Positions 23,236-34,370 of a stretch of 64,000 bases of DNA are shown here, piece after piece (the stretch's first letter is position 1; every line of letters begins with the position of its first letter). The stretch covers positions 1,226,501-1,290,500 of the forward strand of contig JAQFVV010012667.1 of assembly GCA_028023455.1 (NCBI GenBank), read 5' to 3'. Made by a program: the position numbers and the translations under genes. Origin of the DNA: Epiperipatus broadwayi. Taxonomy: Eukaryota; Onychophora; Udeonychophora; Euonychophora; Peripatidae. The notes beneath the pieces were generated by a model. That model was not told the origin of the DNA, did not search any database, and worked only from the letters and a program-made list of their open reading frames with translations.

Positions 23236-25049
23236 TTATAAATATAAATAATAAATTTTAATTCTTATATTATACAGAGAATAATGGGGACAACCCCCAA
23301 GTTAATTAATTTAAAAGCTGACTATATTAAGTCTAATGACCTATTATCTAATAAAGCACAAGAAATTATCAAAACTTTTAAGCAAATGCACTAAGAAATA
23401 ATAAAACTGAATCTGAAAAGTTGAATTTAACAAAAAAAAAATATTTCTGAAATGTATAATTTTAACAACAATGAAACAATCAAAATATTACAGATACAGA
23501 AAAGTCAATTAAATTAAAACAATAATGACAAGTTTATCTTAATAATTCCATACAATCTTATTAAAATTCTTCTGAAATTTAAAAATGACAAAACTATTAT
23601 TAGCTATCATGATATAAATGTTCCTTTAATAAAATTGCATACAGAATAATTTTGTCAATAAATAACACATTAAAAAAACAACAGAAAATTCTAGATAAAA
23701 TGTTAACTCACTCTAACAACTAATATTTAGTTCTGGAATTTTACAATACAATACAAAAACTAATATTTCAAAACAAATCCAAAAACAAATAGTCCAAGGG
23801 TTTAAATACAAAATTTATATGTTACATAGGTGTAAGTAAACAAAAAAAAAAGTAAACTGCCATATCAACTTCAGAAGTCATTCTCTGCAATGTTAAATAG
23901 CTTATGAAAATTTAATAATTTTATATAATCACTAGATAGGAAAAGCACAGTGGTTGTTTGAACAAATCCTACTCTATTTGATATCATTTTAAACAAAAAT
24001 ATAAAGCCCTATGTATATTCATGAATATCCATTCATTATCAAATTTAGAATCATTGATCTTACTGCTTCTATTGCAAATTTAGAGACCAACTTGTTAAAA
24101 ATGCTCAGATTGGGATTGTAAACAATGCAGATTCAAAAACACCAGATTTCAACAATTCTTTGAGAGGCAATAACATTTTGTGATTACTGGACAATTAGAA
24201 ACAATCCCACACTAATTCAGATTTACTCTCTTGAATGTAACAGAATTAGTAAACTACAAATTAAAAATTTCCCTATTCTTACAAATGCTGAGAATATTAA
24301 TTTTAATTTGTAATCAGAAATGGACTGCATCACAGATGATGTGAAGAATAATTACATTTTTATATCAGATGAAGGAGAATTTTAATAAAAAATAGAAAAA
24401 ATAAATAAATAAATAAAAACATTTTATCAATGGCAATTAAAAAATCTGCAGTGGAACTCTGGGAAAAGGAATCTTTCATCAGCCAATACTCAGAAATTTT
24501 ATTGTGCATTAGCAAAGAAGCAAAATACATACACTTTTCAGTAGAAGACAATAGACCTAACAGAAATAATACACTGGGCAAGGCTAAATCTCATTGGCAT
24601 GACCCTATTATCACAGAAAAAAATTTTCTGGTAAAAATAAACAAAAATAAAAGAATTTAAAATAGAAAAAAATCTAACAAATTGTCAGAAAAAATGCACT
24701 ATAAAAGAAACTTGTAAATGAAAAACATCCATTTTGGAATTTTTTTAAAAAGTCAAAGCCTTTACAGTAACTAATATTTTGTAATTACTTGGTATTCTTA
24801 TTCATAAGACCACAATATTTTTACTGTTTCACTTTTTCACTCATTAATATAAATTGTAAAAAATTGATTATCCTTACAAATGTAATCATAATCTAAAATA
24901 CTAACATGGCAGATATTCACATTTATCACAATTTTTGTTATTATTACTTATTAAAAATTGTGAAATTTTCATTTTATGTGAAAATTGTCAGGTCAGAATA
25001 CAGTGATGGTAGTCTGTTTTACCTGGAAGTAAATTATGGGTTCCTCATA
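23236..25049. other. noncoding DNA, possibly very decayed repeat
   Basis: A 76-residue frame at 24430-24660 (plus), hydrophilic with Lys, Glu and Ser, and another readable stretch near 24060-24180 have no domain I recognise. They may be remnants of an old element. No claim of function is possible. Confidence 0.35.
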
Positions 25050-25061
25050 TTGAATAGGTAT

Positions 25062-25835
25062 TTAAATAAGTCAATTATTTTATATGGCGTGATGTTTTTT
25101 ATAAACAATAATATTTAAACAGCATTTAACTGTTGCACATGCACTTTGGATCTTAAATATAAAATGAATGAATACTAACACTTCAACCACATGATAAAGT
25201 CTTTGGAAAAAATATAATGGCCATCTATCTTTTCGAATCCAAATGCTTTTGTATGGGCGAATCTTAAGTGTTTGAAAGTGAAAGCGTGAAGATATTAAAT
25301 AATCACTTTAAATTACTTTTACATGCTTGAATGAATGACGCTGATGAAATTTATTAGAATTTATGATACGTCATTCTTATTTGAAATTAAATGTATGTAA
25401 ATAAGTCAGTTATTTTATATAGCATGATGTTTTTTTATAAACAATAATATTTAAACAGCATTAAGCGCATGTGCAACAGTTTAATGCTGTTTAAATATTA
25501 TTGTTTATAAAAAACATTGTACCATATAAAATAATTGACTTATTTACATACATTTAATTTCAAATAAGAATAACATATCATAAATTCTAATAAATTTCAC
25601 CAGCGTCATTCATTCAAGCATGTAAAAGTAATTTAAAGTGATTATTTAATATCTTCATGCTTTCACTTTCAAACACTTAAGAATCACTCATACAAAAGCA
25701 TTTGGGTTCGAAAAGATAGATGGCCATTCTATCTTTTCCAAAGACTTTATCATGTGGTTGAAGTGTTAGTATTCATTCATTTTATATTTAAAATCCAAAG
25801 TGCATGTGCAACAGTTTAATGCTATTTAAATATTC
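25062..25835. mobile_element. large foldback (palindromic) element, family F, copy 1
   Basis: The arms 25062-25465 and 25476-25835 are reverse complements over most of their length, centred near 25470. Each arm holds the end module (AAATAAGTCAATTATTTTAT and AACAATAATATTTAAACAGC). Between end modules lie TTTGGAAAAAATATAATGGC, TAAGTGTTTGAAAGTGAAAG and GAATGACGCTGATGAAATTT. The end module appears at the left end and again near the centre in both orientations; the right end is slightly shorter. TTGAATAGGTATT flanks the unit at 25050-25062 and 25836-25848, a likely target-site duplication. No coding sequence. It resembles a foldback transposon or inverted dimer of a miniature element. Confidence 0.75.
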
Positions 25836-26289
25836 TTGAATAGGTATTATAAATTGGGGTTAAAGCCAAGTTAATCCTTGAAGTTTGTGGAAGTTTAGTA
25901 TAAAGATTAAAAATATCAAAAAGTATTGAAATGTGCTTCCAGGGTGTATTCATGCATTCTTTCCTGACAATATCTATCAGATGGCACCCAGATTTTGATA
26001 ATAATCATGAACTCAGCCCTAAAAAATGGAGCATTTTATTTAGTAAGTGTTAATATGCTTACCTCACATCATCAACATAGATACTAGCTTATTTAAAGAT
26101 ATTGTTATATTGTCAGTATATTCACCAACCATTACAATATAAATATGTTGATTCATATTTTGGATAGTAAGTCTAATGATTTAGTCTTGAAAATGCATTC
26201 ACAGCATTGTGCTATGTAATAATTTTATAAAGAATATTATACATTATTGAAATAAACTGATTGTTGTTTTAATCTCAATCTATAGATAT

Positions 26290-27645
26290 AATAGCAAAAT
26301 CCCTCATTAAGACCCATTGTTCTAGAAAATTACCTTGCCAAAAAGTATCATGATTTCTTCTCAGAGTTTTTAATTCTTTGCCATACAAGACACAGCTCTT
26401 TGTGAGGGATTTTAAGCACCTTATAGAATTAATCAAGAACATAAAAATTAAAGAACTGAAATTTTGGTAAGATTTGATATAGAAAGTTTATTCACAAATG
26501 AATCCTGTGTTGAAGTATTATCTATTACAAAGAAAACAGGTGGTGATAATAGTTTACAAATCTTATCAGCTTTTCTTGTTGATAGGGTAATGGAATTATT
26601 AATATTTTGCATAACAGCAACATACATTCAATACAACAGAAAATTATTTTAACACAATCAAAGGATGGCTATGAGTTCATCAATGTCACCACTGATTACA
26701 AACTTTTACATGGAAAATCTTGAAACCACAGTCATAAATACTGTTAAACATTGATCTAAAGTTTTGTGATATATTTGTTGTATGGTCACATGATGAAAGA
26801 CTATTACAAACACTATGGACATACCAACAATATACCCCTTTCAATTAAATTCACAATAGAATCAGAACAAGAACAAAAATTGGCATTATTAGATGTTTCT
26901 TGTGACAATTCTCACTCATGGTAAAATCAAAACTACAATTTATAGAAAACCCATATATACAAAAAAATTTTTAGCATGTACATCCAATCATATCAGAAAC
27001 AGACAAACATGGAATTACTCTATCACTATGGAAAACTCAAAAGAAGTTTGTTCAGACACCAATGATTGGGGAAAAGAAAAAATCTACATAAACAAACTCT
27101 CATGGAGAATGATTATTTATTATCTGTCATTAATGAAATCTTAAATAGACAAAAAATATCAAAAGAAAAAATAGTTATTAATACCATAGTGTAAACATAT
27201 ATGACAGAAATATTAGACACTATAAAGAAAATCTGCAGTTAATGTAACATCAAAACAGCTTTCCAAAATCATATCACATTACAAGAAATTCTAACATCTA
27301 TAAAAGTAAACTTGAGATGCTGAAAAACAAAAACTGAATCTATAAAATATCATGTGAATGCAAAAGTATGTATGCTGATGAGAACAGTTACTCTACTGAA
27401 AATGTTTGAATGAGCATATTGATGATTAGATAATAGAGAACAGATGTATCTAAAGTAGCAGATCATATGACAATGAACGTATGCTCAATTGGTAAAGTAT
27501 CAAATTGTATAGAAAGGAAAAGTACAAAAAAAAATATACATAGAAGTTGCTTACTTGCCAATGGCAAATAACCCATAAGTCAATCTGATGTGACAATGCA
27601 TAATTTCTGGAAGCCATTAATTAACCTTACTCTTAGGAAAAGGTA
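26290..27645 (+). mobile_element. Penelope-like element: RT plus GIY-YIG remnants
   Basis: Penelope-like elements encode a reverse transcriptase and usually a C-terminal GIY-YIG endonuclease. Here pieces appear in order in mixed frames: FVRDFKHLIELIKNIKIKEL (about 26400-26455), VRFDIESLFTN (26464 on, RT motif A), MAMSSSMSPLITNFYMENLE (about 26664-26723, the MGSSLSP block), CDIFVVWSHDERL (about 26765, the degraded YVDD block), IESEQEQKLALLDVS (about 26860), TTIYRKPIYTKKFLA (about 26930), then near 27330-27420 YKISCECKSMYADE (GIY-YIG N-terminus, degraded) and near 27450-27600 VADHMTMNVCS followed by a FWKPL-type end. Frameshifts and stops show it is dead. A SINE follows directly. Confidence 0.8.
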
Positions 27646-27684
27646 TACAAATCATGAAGATTCTCATAAATAATTATATAAAAT

Positions 27685-27800
27685 TTCTACTGACTGTTGC
27701 TTTTGGCATAATAGCTTAGTTGTTTAGAGCATTATCTTAAAATTCAAGAATCTAATGTTCCAGATTTTATTTCCATACTAGTATTGTTACTGGTTAGACC
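27685..27800 (+). mobile_element. tRNA-derived SINE, copy 1
   Basis: An A-box-like TAGCTTAGTTGTTTAGA at 27712-27728 is followed about 30 bases later by a degraded B-box region (GTTCCAGATTTTATTTCC), the spacing of an internal RNA polymerase III promoter. The leader CTGACTGTTGCTTTTGGCA is shared in diverged form with copies near 48.55 and 49.55 kb, so these form one family. Confidence 0.6.
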
Positions 27801-27849
27801 AACAACATCCTGAAGGAAAAAGAAAAATATTATCAATTGGATTGTGGTG

Positions 27850-29428
27850 TTATATAAGGGGAGACCCCAAGATAATTAAAAATTTGTAATAAAAATTGTT
27901 TATTTATTTTTAGATGCTGCAAATTGAACCACTTTAAAAAGTATAGTTTATTTAATGCAATCCATCAGTCTAAACTTTTTTGTCACTTTTCAAATTAGTC
28001 ACAAAATGATACATTTTGATGCTACCATCATCCTTGCCCTCTGGTTCTTAGTCAGAAAAAAAAAGTCATTTTTTTTATTCAAGAGATTTAAAAAAAACTT
28101 GCAGAAAGTGAAATCATGTGAATATCATTGATAGCTAAGCTGTGTCATGCTGAATTTAATTAAAAAGTTTTTCACATTCAAAACATTGAGAGATGACACT
28201 TTGTTGAGATGAAGATTGTACTCTTTTGATTGCCACAAAATGGGAGGTTTATATTTTACAGCATAATCAGAACTTGCAAATAAAATGCCTGACCATTATT
28301 AATTAAATTTGAGATAAGAATGTCATTTGCATATAAAAAAATCACCATTGTTTTGACTTTGGCCTTCAGTTGCCAAGTATTTTGATGATGTTATAAATTT
28401 AACATATTAATTAAATCACTCATAAACTTGTGTTTTTATGAGATCAGACTTGCTTATAATCTGTTTCAAGCATTACAATTTTTCCTTTGCTGTTTTTTGA
28501 AACAAAAACAGAATTTCACATTGTTCAAACATTTATATGAAAGACACCTTACAAAATAATGTGCAACATGGTCCCATGATTTTACAGAGTAATGTCATTT
28601 AGCATATTGATGCAGAAGGATTCCTGCAAGAAGTATGTAATAGCAAAAGTATATACTGCAACAGGCACACCAACCAGAAAATAATTCCAGTTATTTTTGG
28701 GTTCCTGCTCATATATTAGCTTTTCTCTATTATTAACAATTGAATGTATTAAGTAATTTTAAGCAAAGTGCATTCAATATTTAATATTAGATAAAAGAGG
28801 TAAAATTGCAATCAACTTTTAGATATTGTTAGTTTGCAAAAAAAAAAAAAAAAATTATTTTTGTAAGACTTGTTATAAAAATCTTTAGATGTATTGTTTA
28901 ATATATTGGGCATATAGTCTTGAAAACTGTGTGTCAAAACACAAAATTAGTAAATGTCATAGTCTTTCATCATTTATTTCAACACTCATGTTATAGTGGT
29001 GATTTAGATTTTCTCATCTTATTTTAAACTTAAATCTATCAATGCTTGCAACAGCTATGTTGATTTACATTCTTAATTACTCAAGATTATTGTAATAAAG
29101 GTGCAATAACCATGACATCTTAGATATAACCTTATAAATAGAGATTATTAATTATCAAGATAAACCAAAGAAAAATAATAATGTCTTTTACATGTAAAAT
29201 AATCATATCCTTTACATATCTTATCCAATACTATGATAACATTTCTTTTTGCAATCAAACTGGCAGTCTGTTTTTATCATTTTGATTTATGTGTCAGACA
29301 AATTGTATCACACAATTGCAATGTAAAATAATTCCATAACAATAATCTTGTATTATTACTGAATATTCTTGTGCTTATATGTAAATATAATGTTTATATA
29401 CTTTTAATACTTATATTTCTTTTTTTAG
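27850..29428. other. A+T-rich noncoding DNA, probably intron
   Basis: No gene recognised. It directly precedes a spliced exon on the plus strand and would be its upstream intron. A 17-base A run lies near 28838-28854. Confidence 0.5.
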
Positions 29429-29505
29429 CTGAACGAGCACGTCCATATCTTATGACCTATACTGGACCAACTGACGGGGATTATATTAATGCCGTTTATG
29501 TAAAC
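29429..29505 (+). CDS. internal exon of a putative protein tyrosine phosphatase
   Basis: A polypyrimidine tract and AG acceptor (TTTCTTTTTTTAG) precede the exon, and a consensus donor GTAAGT follows. The 77-base exon carries two bases completing a previous codon, then 25 codons with no stop: ERARPYLMTYTGP, then TDGDYINAVYVN, ending in phase 0. G+C content and codon use rise sharply compared with the flanks. The DYINAxYV string matches the N-terminal substrate-recognition part of classical PTP catalytic domains (consensus DYINAN with a following hydrophobic and G-Y), where the phosphotyrosine-recognition loop lies upstream. PTPs remove phosphate from tyrosine, often as receptor-type transmembrane proteins. 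The catalytic HCxxGxxR motif would be in a later exon and was not found here. The identity rests on one short exon. Confidence 0.45.
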
Positions 29506-32500
29506 GTAAGTTGTTGTTTATTTTTTAAAGAAAATAACATAAATAAATGTAAAAGTTATTGATAATTTGAATTTTTGTATAAGTTTTTAATTGAATGTCA
29601 GTGTTGTTATTTTAACCAATTCTTTGAGTGAATATTGCTTATTTCCTAACAAGTAAATTATACATGTATAATTAAAAAATAATCATTCAATTTTACATAA
29701 AAGTTATCAATTATATATCTTAAAAGAATTGAATTATGTATTTTAATAACAATTTAATTTTTTATAAATGCAAATTTTAGGAGTTATAGTAATAGTTACA
29801 GCAAAGAAATAGCTTATTAGCTCTAGTAGCACTAAAAGATGTTACAGTAGCTATGAGTAGTAGTTTTTATATTAAGAGAAAAATTATCAAAAAAAAAAAA
29901 ACAATTCTAGGAGCAGTAACAGCATTATTCTTTTAAAGAGCACTTTTATTTAAGTTAGAACTATTTCCCAGATCACTTTCTGACTTATATTTTTATCAGA
30001 AAAAATGTTCAACATGTGGCATATTAGACCACTATATACTTTCAAATGTCCTAATTTCTTATTATTTTTTTATGTTTTGAGCACTCATAAAGAAATGATC
30101 ATTTTTAAAATTTAAATTTAGCTTTTATTAATGCTTAGCATATTTTGATACATTGCATTATTACTTCTTTAGTATCCCGAGCTTTTAAGTTCCGTCAATA
30201 AATATTTTAATATTAAACAATATTTAAATTTGTTTTATTTGAAATAAACTACTTTTTCAAAAGGGGAATGTTTGTGTCTTTTCTGTTTATTGAGAATCAA
30301 TCTCTGCCTATTGTCCCAACCTTTTTAATTTTTCACTTTCTGTATTCTTTCTCAGTGAATACAATTCCATCTTTTGACAAATCAAATTATGGCCAGATTT
30401 TTATTCATGACCCATTAATACTGGGGAAAATTCAACACTCTTATGTGCTTTATTGTAAAAGTATTTAAGTAACAATGCTATGATTGTGATATTTTACATA
30501 TCAAAAGTATGCTAAACATTAATAAAAGCTAAGTTTAAATTATAAAGACTGCCTTTTCTGTATGACTGCCCAGAACATTCAGTTGAATATTACAATTATC
30601 CAGAAAAGAGAAAAATAATCATTAATTTTTATCCTGAACAAGTGTCACTCTAATTACGTTCCTAAGTATATCTTTACTTTGCAAAAAAAAATATTAATTT
30701 GGATTTATCTTTTATAATTTAAATTCTATGGTCCCTTATTATGCAGATTGATATTTTATACCATTTGTAGTCTAAATGGCTGTCATTTTTTTTATTTTTT
30801 TCAAATGACAGTTTTTTTTTCTAGGAATAATATTATAAAAGTTATTTTAACTAATAGCAACAATAAAAAAAAATCTATTTCATTATAATAACTGATTATA
30901 AGGAAATAACCAATTAAATCCTGTTAAACAAAAATAATTTTATTTGTTCCATTTGTGATTTTATGGCTATATTTTTTTTTATTTTTTGTACAAACTCTTC
31001 AATACACATATTGTAAATAATGCTTATAATAAAAAAGTGAAATTTGAAATGATATTTATATAAAATAAATACTCTTTGTGGGAAAAGTATGAGATACCAC
31101 TTGTATTCTGAATGTTAGTATAATGCATTGTAGCTATTGCAGGTTAAGAGTAAGTAGAAAAATTTATATAAAGTTTTATCTGTAGCATTATACTAATACT
31201 AATGATAAAAATTATAATACTAGTAGCAATAGTGCAAACAATTATAAAAAATGATAATTACATAATGTCAATGTGTAATAGCAGCATACTCCTAATTGTA
31301 GCTATCGTAATAGTTTTAACTTACTTATAATAATGGTTATAACTAAAGTGTTAATAGAATCATAATTCTGGAAATAGCAGTAGTATCATAATTATAAACA
31401 CTAAAAAGTAAAATTAATTAATAATAATGCAAAAGCAGTGTATTAGTAAAAATAGTGTCTAGTAATATCATTAGTAATATTAAAGTAATATGTTAGAATA
31501 TTAATAAATATTAGTACTTTTTGTTTTTTCATATGTATTTTCATTTCTTCTATATGTTTTGAATAAAATTCCATACTTGGGCTAAACACATCTATTTTTT
31601 ATTTTGTTAATTTTGAAGTGTTTTTTTTTAATATATTTTTTATTTTTGATCATGGATCAGATTAAGAGACAAGAATAATTAGTAGTGAGATGGATTTAAA
31701 TTTTTAAAAAGCATTAAAAAATTAATTTCAAACTTTAGTAGAAATATAGCCATTTGATTATAAGAAAATTTTGTTGACCAATAGATTTAGAATTCAAAAA
31801 GAAATTAATAATGCTTTTAATTGGAAATGCAATATCTTAATGATGTAAAGAGATTGTTAGATTTTAGATGTAATTCTAATTATAGAAATGCTACAATAAA
31901 AATGTTATTTGTGGTGATCATTGAAAGAAAACTCAACTTAGTTACATATGGAATTGTACCACAATACAATTACAAAGATAAAAGTAAATCTTTTATATTG
32001 TAGTTATAAATAAATATATAAAAGAAAACTAAAGAAATAAATTAGAAAATGTGCTCTAGATAAACTATATGTTATTTAAGTTGATTTTTGTGAAATATTA
32101 TCTTACAAAGAATGTTCTTTTTTTTTTTTTCATTTTTACACATTTTTCTCTACTTAAAAATAAAAAAACACTCTATATTTATTTGTCTATTTTATACTAA
32201 TTTTTTAATGTTTTGGTACATTTTGATTTATATAATTAGTTTTATTTTCATATTCTAGATAAAATTTTGAAGTAATTAAAATGTTGGTATGTGTATCTAG
32301 TATGTATGACAAATTATTTATATTAGATCAGTAATAAAACAGTTTTTTAAAAAAAGAAATGAGATAATTTATTTATGAGCATTTTGATGATGATTAAGCA
32401 TCAAAAAAAATAAAAAGAAGAGAATTTTTTTTAAAATAATGTTATTGAAAAACTAAAGAAAAGAAATGACATTGGTAGAAAGATTACTAGAGATAGAGAG

Positions 32501-33114
32501 AAAAAATAATGAATAAATTTATGTTAAAAAACATATAATAATCCTACATTTAATTATTTTATCTTTTAACATAGTTTTTAATATTCTTAAATTCATAAGT
32601 AATCAAAAATTTAACAATAGTACATTCATATCGGCCTCATTATCAATGTTATTTTATATAGATATGAAACTTTTAAGTTAATAAAACAAAACAATCATAT
32701 AGTCATTGGGTAAGATGCATTTTGATTGAGGATTGTTTAGAATTAATGTCAACAACCTTAAAAATAATTTTTTTTTAACATAGTTATCAAAAGTCATGGA
32801 ACATAACATTTAAGATGAATATATTTCATAGCTTATTTATTTTTTGTTATAAGTATCTTATTATTAAGGTAGAAAAATTTTAAAAAAGGCTAAATCTTTT
32901 TAAGGATTTGCCCTATGAAGATGAGTTGAATTTTAGCAGTTTACATTAAGGATTTGAAGTTGAAATTTAGTTTAAAAGATAAGACATTTATAATAATTAA
33001 TCTAACTATTGATTATTTGAAACCAATCTCCATAATTGAAGACCATTAAACTTTCTATACAAATCAACATGTTAAGCATAACTTTGCATTAGCAGAATGA
33101 TATGGAAAAACCTT
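29506..33114. other. A+T-rich DNA, probably intron
   Basis: No second exon recognised. Degenerate TAG/GTA trinucleotide-rich stretches occur near 29780-29880 and 31130-31480. Frames such as 30268-30468 and 31821-32003 have no known domain. Confidence 0.45.
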
Positions 33115-33593
33115 CTGTAATATGAACAATATATATATATATATATCAAAATACAAAATAGAAATTTCTACACTTTGTGACTTTATCAACTATATAACAA
33201 AATAACATACATAGTTCACTTCCACCTTTTTACTACATTCTGATTCACAACTTCATCTTTATCTTTTTTAACATTGAAATTTATTTTTATAATCAAATTT
33301 AAATCCATTTACAAGATTTATTATGATCAAAATAACAGATGATAGGTTTATATTTATATTCTTTTACTTAGATTACTCAAGTATTGTATTCAATCTATAT
33401 ATAATAGAATTTTGATTAAACTTTGAATTTTGAATTTTGAATTATTGCAACTATTTATGTTATTTGAAAAGAATAAAACAATAAATTTCTACTATCAATG
33501 GCTTATTATTTTGATATTTTATTTTTAATTTTATTATTTAAATCTTTTAATATTAGCAATTGCATATAACTCCAATTTTCAACAAGTCATTAA
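33115..33593 (-). mobile_element. Penelope-like 3' fragment, left arm of an inverted pair
   Basis: This is the reverse complement of the Penelope-like fragment at 33600-34370, but shortened by several internal deletions. Shared blocks in minus orientation include ATGACTTGTTGAAAATTGG (junction), AATTCAAAATTCAAAGTTTA, ATCAAAATTCTATTATATAT, TTTGATCATAATAAATCTTG and the terminal TATAGTTGATAAAG near 33175-33190. The deletions destroy any reading frame. Confidence 0.7.
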
Positions 33594-33599
33594 CAAATA

Positions 33600-34370
33600 T
33601 GACTTGTTGAAAATTGGTTATTATAAAAATCCAATTGCTAATATTATTAAAGGATTTAAAAGAAATCAACACTATAATAAAATTAAAAATAAAAATATCA
33701 AAATGAAATGGATTTCAATGCCATTTATATCAGATGAGCAGGTCAAGTTTATTAGGAAAATTTATAATGGTTTGTGTCATATTGCTTTTTTTCTCTTCAA
33801 ATAACATAAATAGATTGCTTAATAATTCTAAAATTCAAAATTCAAAGTTTAATCAAAATTCTATTATATATAGATTGATATGNNNNNNNNNNNNNNNNNN
33901 NNNNNNNNNNNAAGTGTACATTTGAGAAGAGAATAAAAGAACATATGCTTTTATATAATAGAATTCAAAAAGAGAATCAATATGGAACAGATGTAAATAA
34001 ACCTTCATCATCTGTTATATTTGATCATAATAAATCTTGTCAATATGGATTTAAATTTGATTATAAAAATATGAAAATTATTCAAATTGAACGTTGTCAT
34101 AATAAACGTAAAATAAAAGAGGCTATGTTGATTTCAAGAAATCTTCAAATGTTAATGAATTGCCAGTCATCAAATGTTAAGATAACAGAATTGTGGGAAA
34201 TCTGAATTGAACTATGGGTATTGTTAAGGGTTGTCTCATTTTGATTATTCAATGTTATATAGTTGATAAAGACTACAAAGTGTATAAAGTACTTCTAAAA
34301 GAATATAATTTATATAAATTGTACTGTATTTTGATATATATATATTGATTTGTATATTACATATATTGTG
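33600..34370 (+). mobile_element. Penelope-like 3' fragment with GIY-YIG domain, right arm
   Basis: The frame from 33604 reads KMKWISMPFISDEQVKFIRK, comparable to the linker between RT and endonuclease of Penelope-like proteins. After the N-run the frame 33945-34205 covers the rest of a GIY-YIG-type domain: KRIKEHMLLYNRIQKENQ, VIFDHNKSCQYGFKFD, NMKIIQIERCHNKRKIKEAM, then ITELWEI and a stop. This is the usual order of the helix after YIG, the H-containing segment and the K-R-x-x-K-E-A block. The YIG motif itself falls in the sequencing gap. A 3' untranslated tail with TATAGTTGATAAAGACTAC follows near 34258. Together with its mirror at 33115-33593 it forms a head-to-head pair. Confidence 0.75.
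33883..33911. other. assembly gap (29 N)
   Basis: A run of N within the GIY-YIG region of the right-arm Penelope fragment. The inverted repeat and possible TA expansion here are plausible reasons the assembly failed. Confidence 1.

Noticed and set aside
24430-24660. 76-residue plus-strand frame as a gene
   Set aside because: No start or splice context and no domain; could be old transposon sequence.
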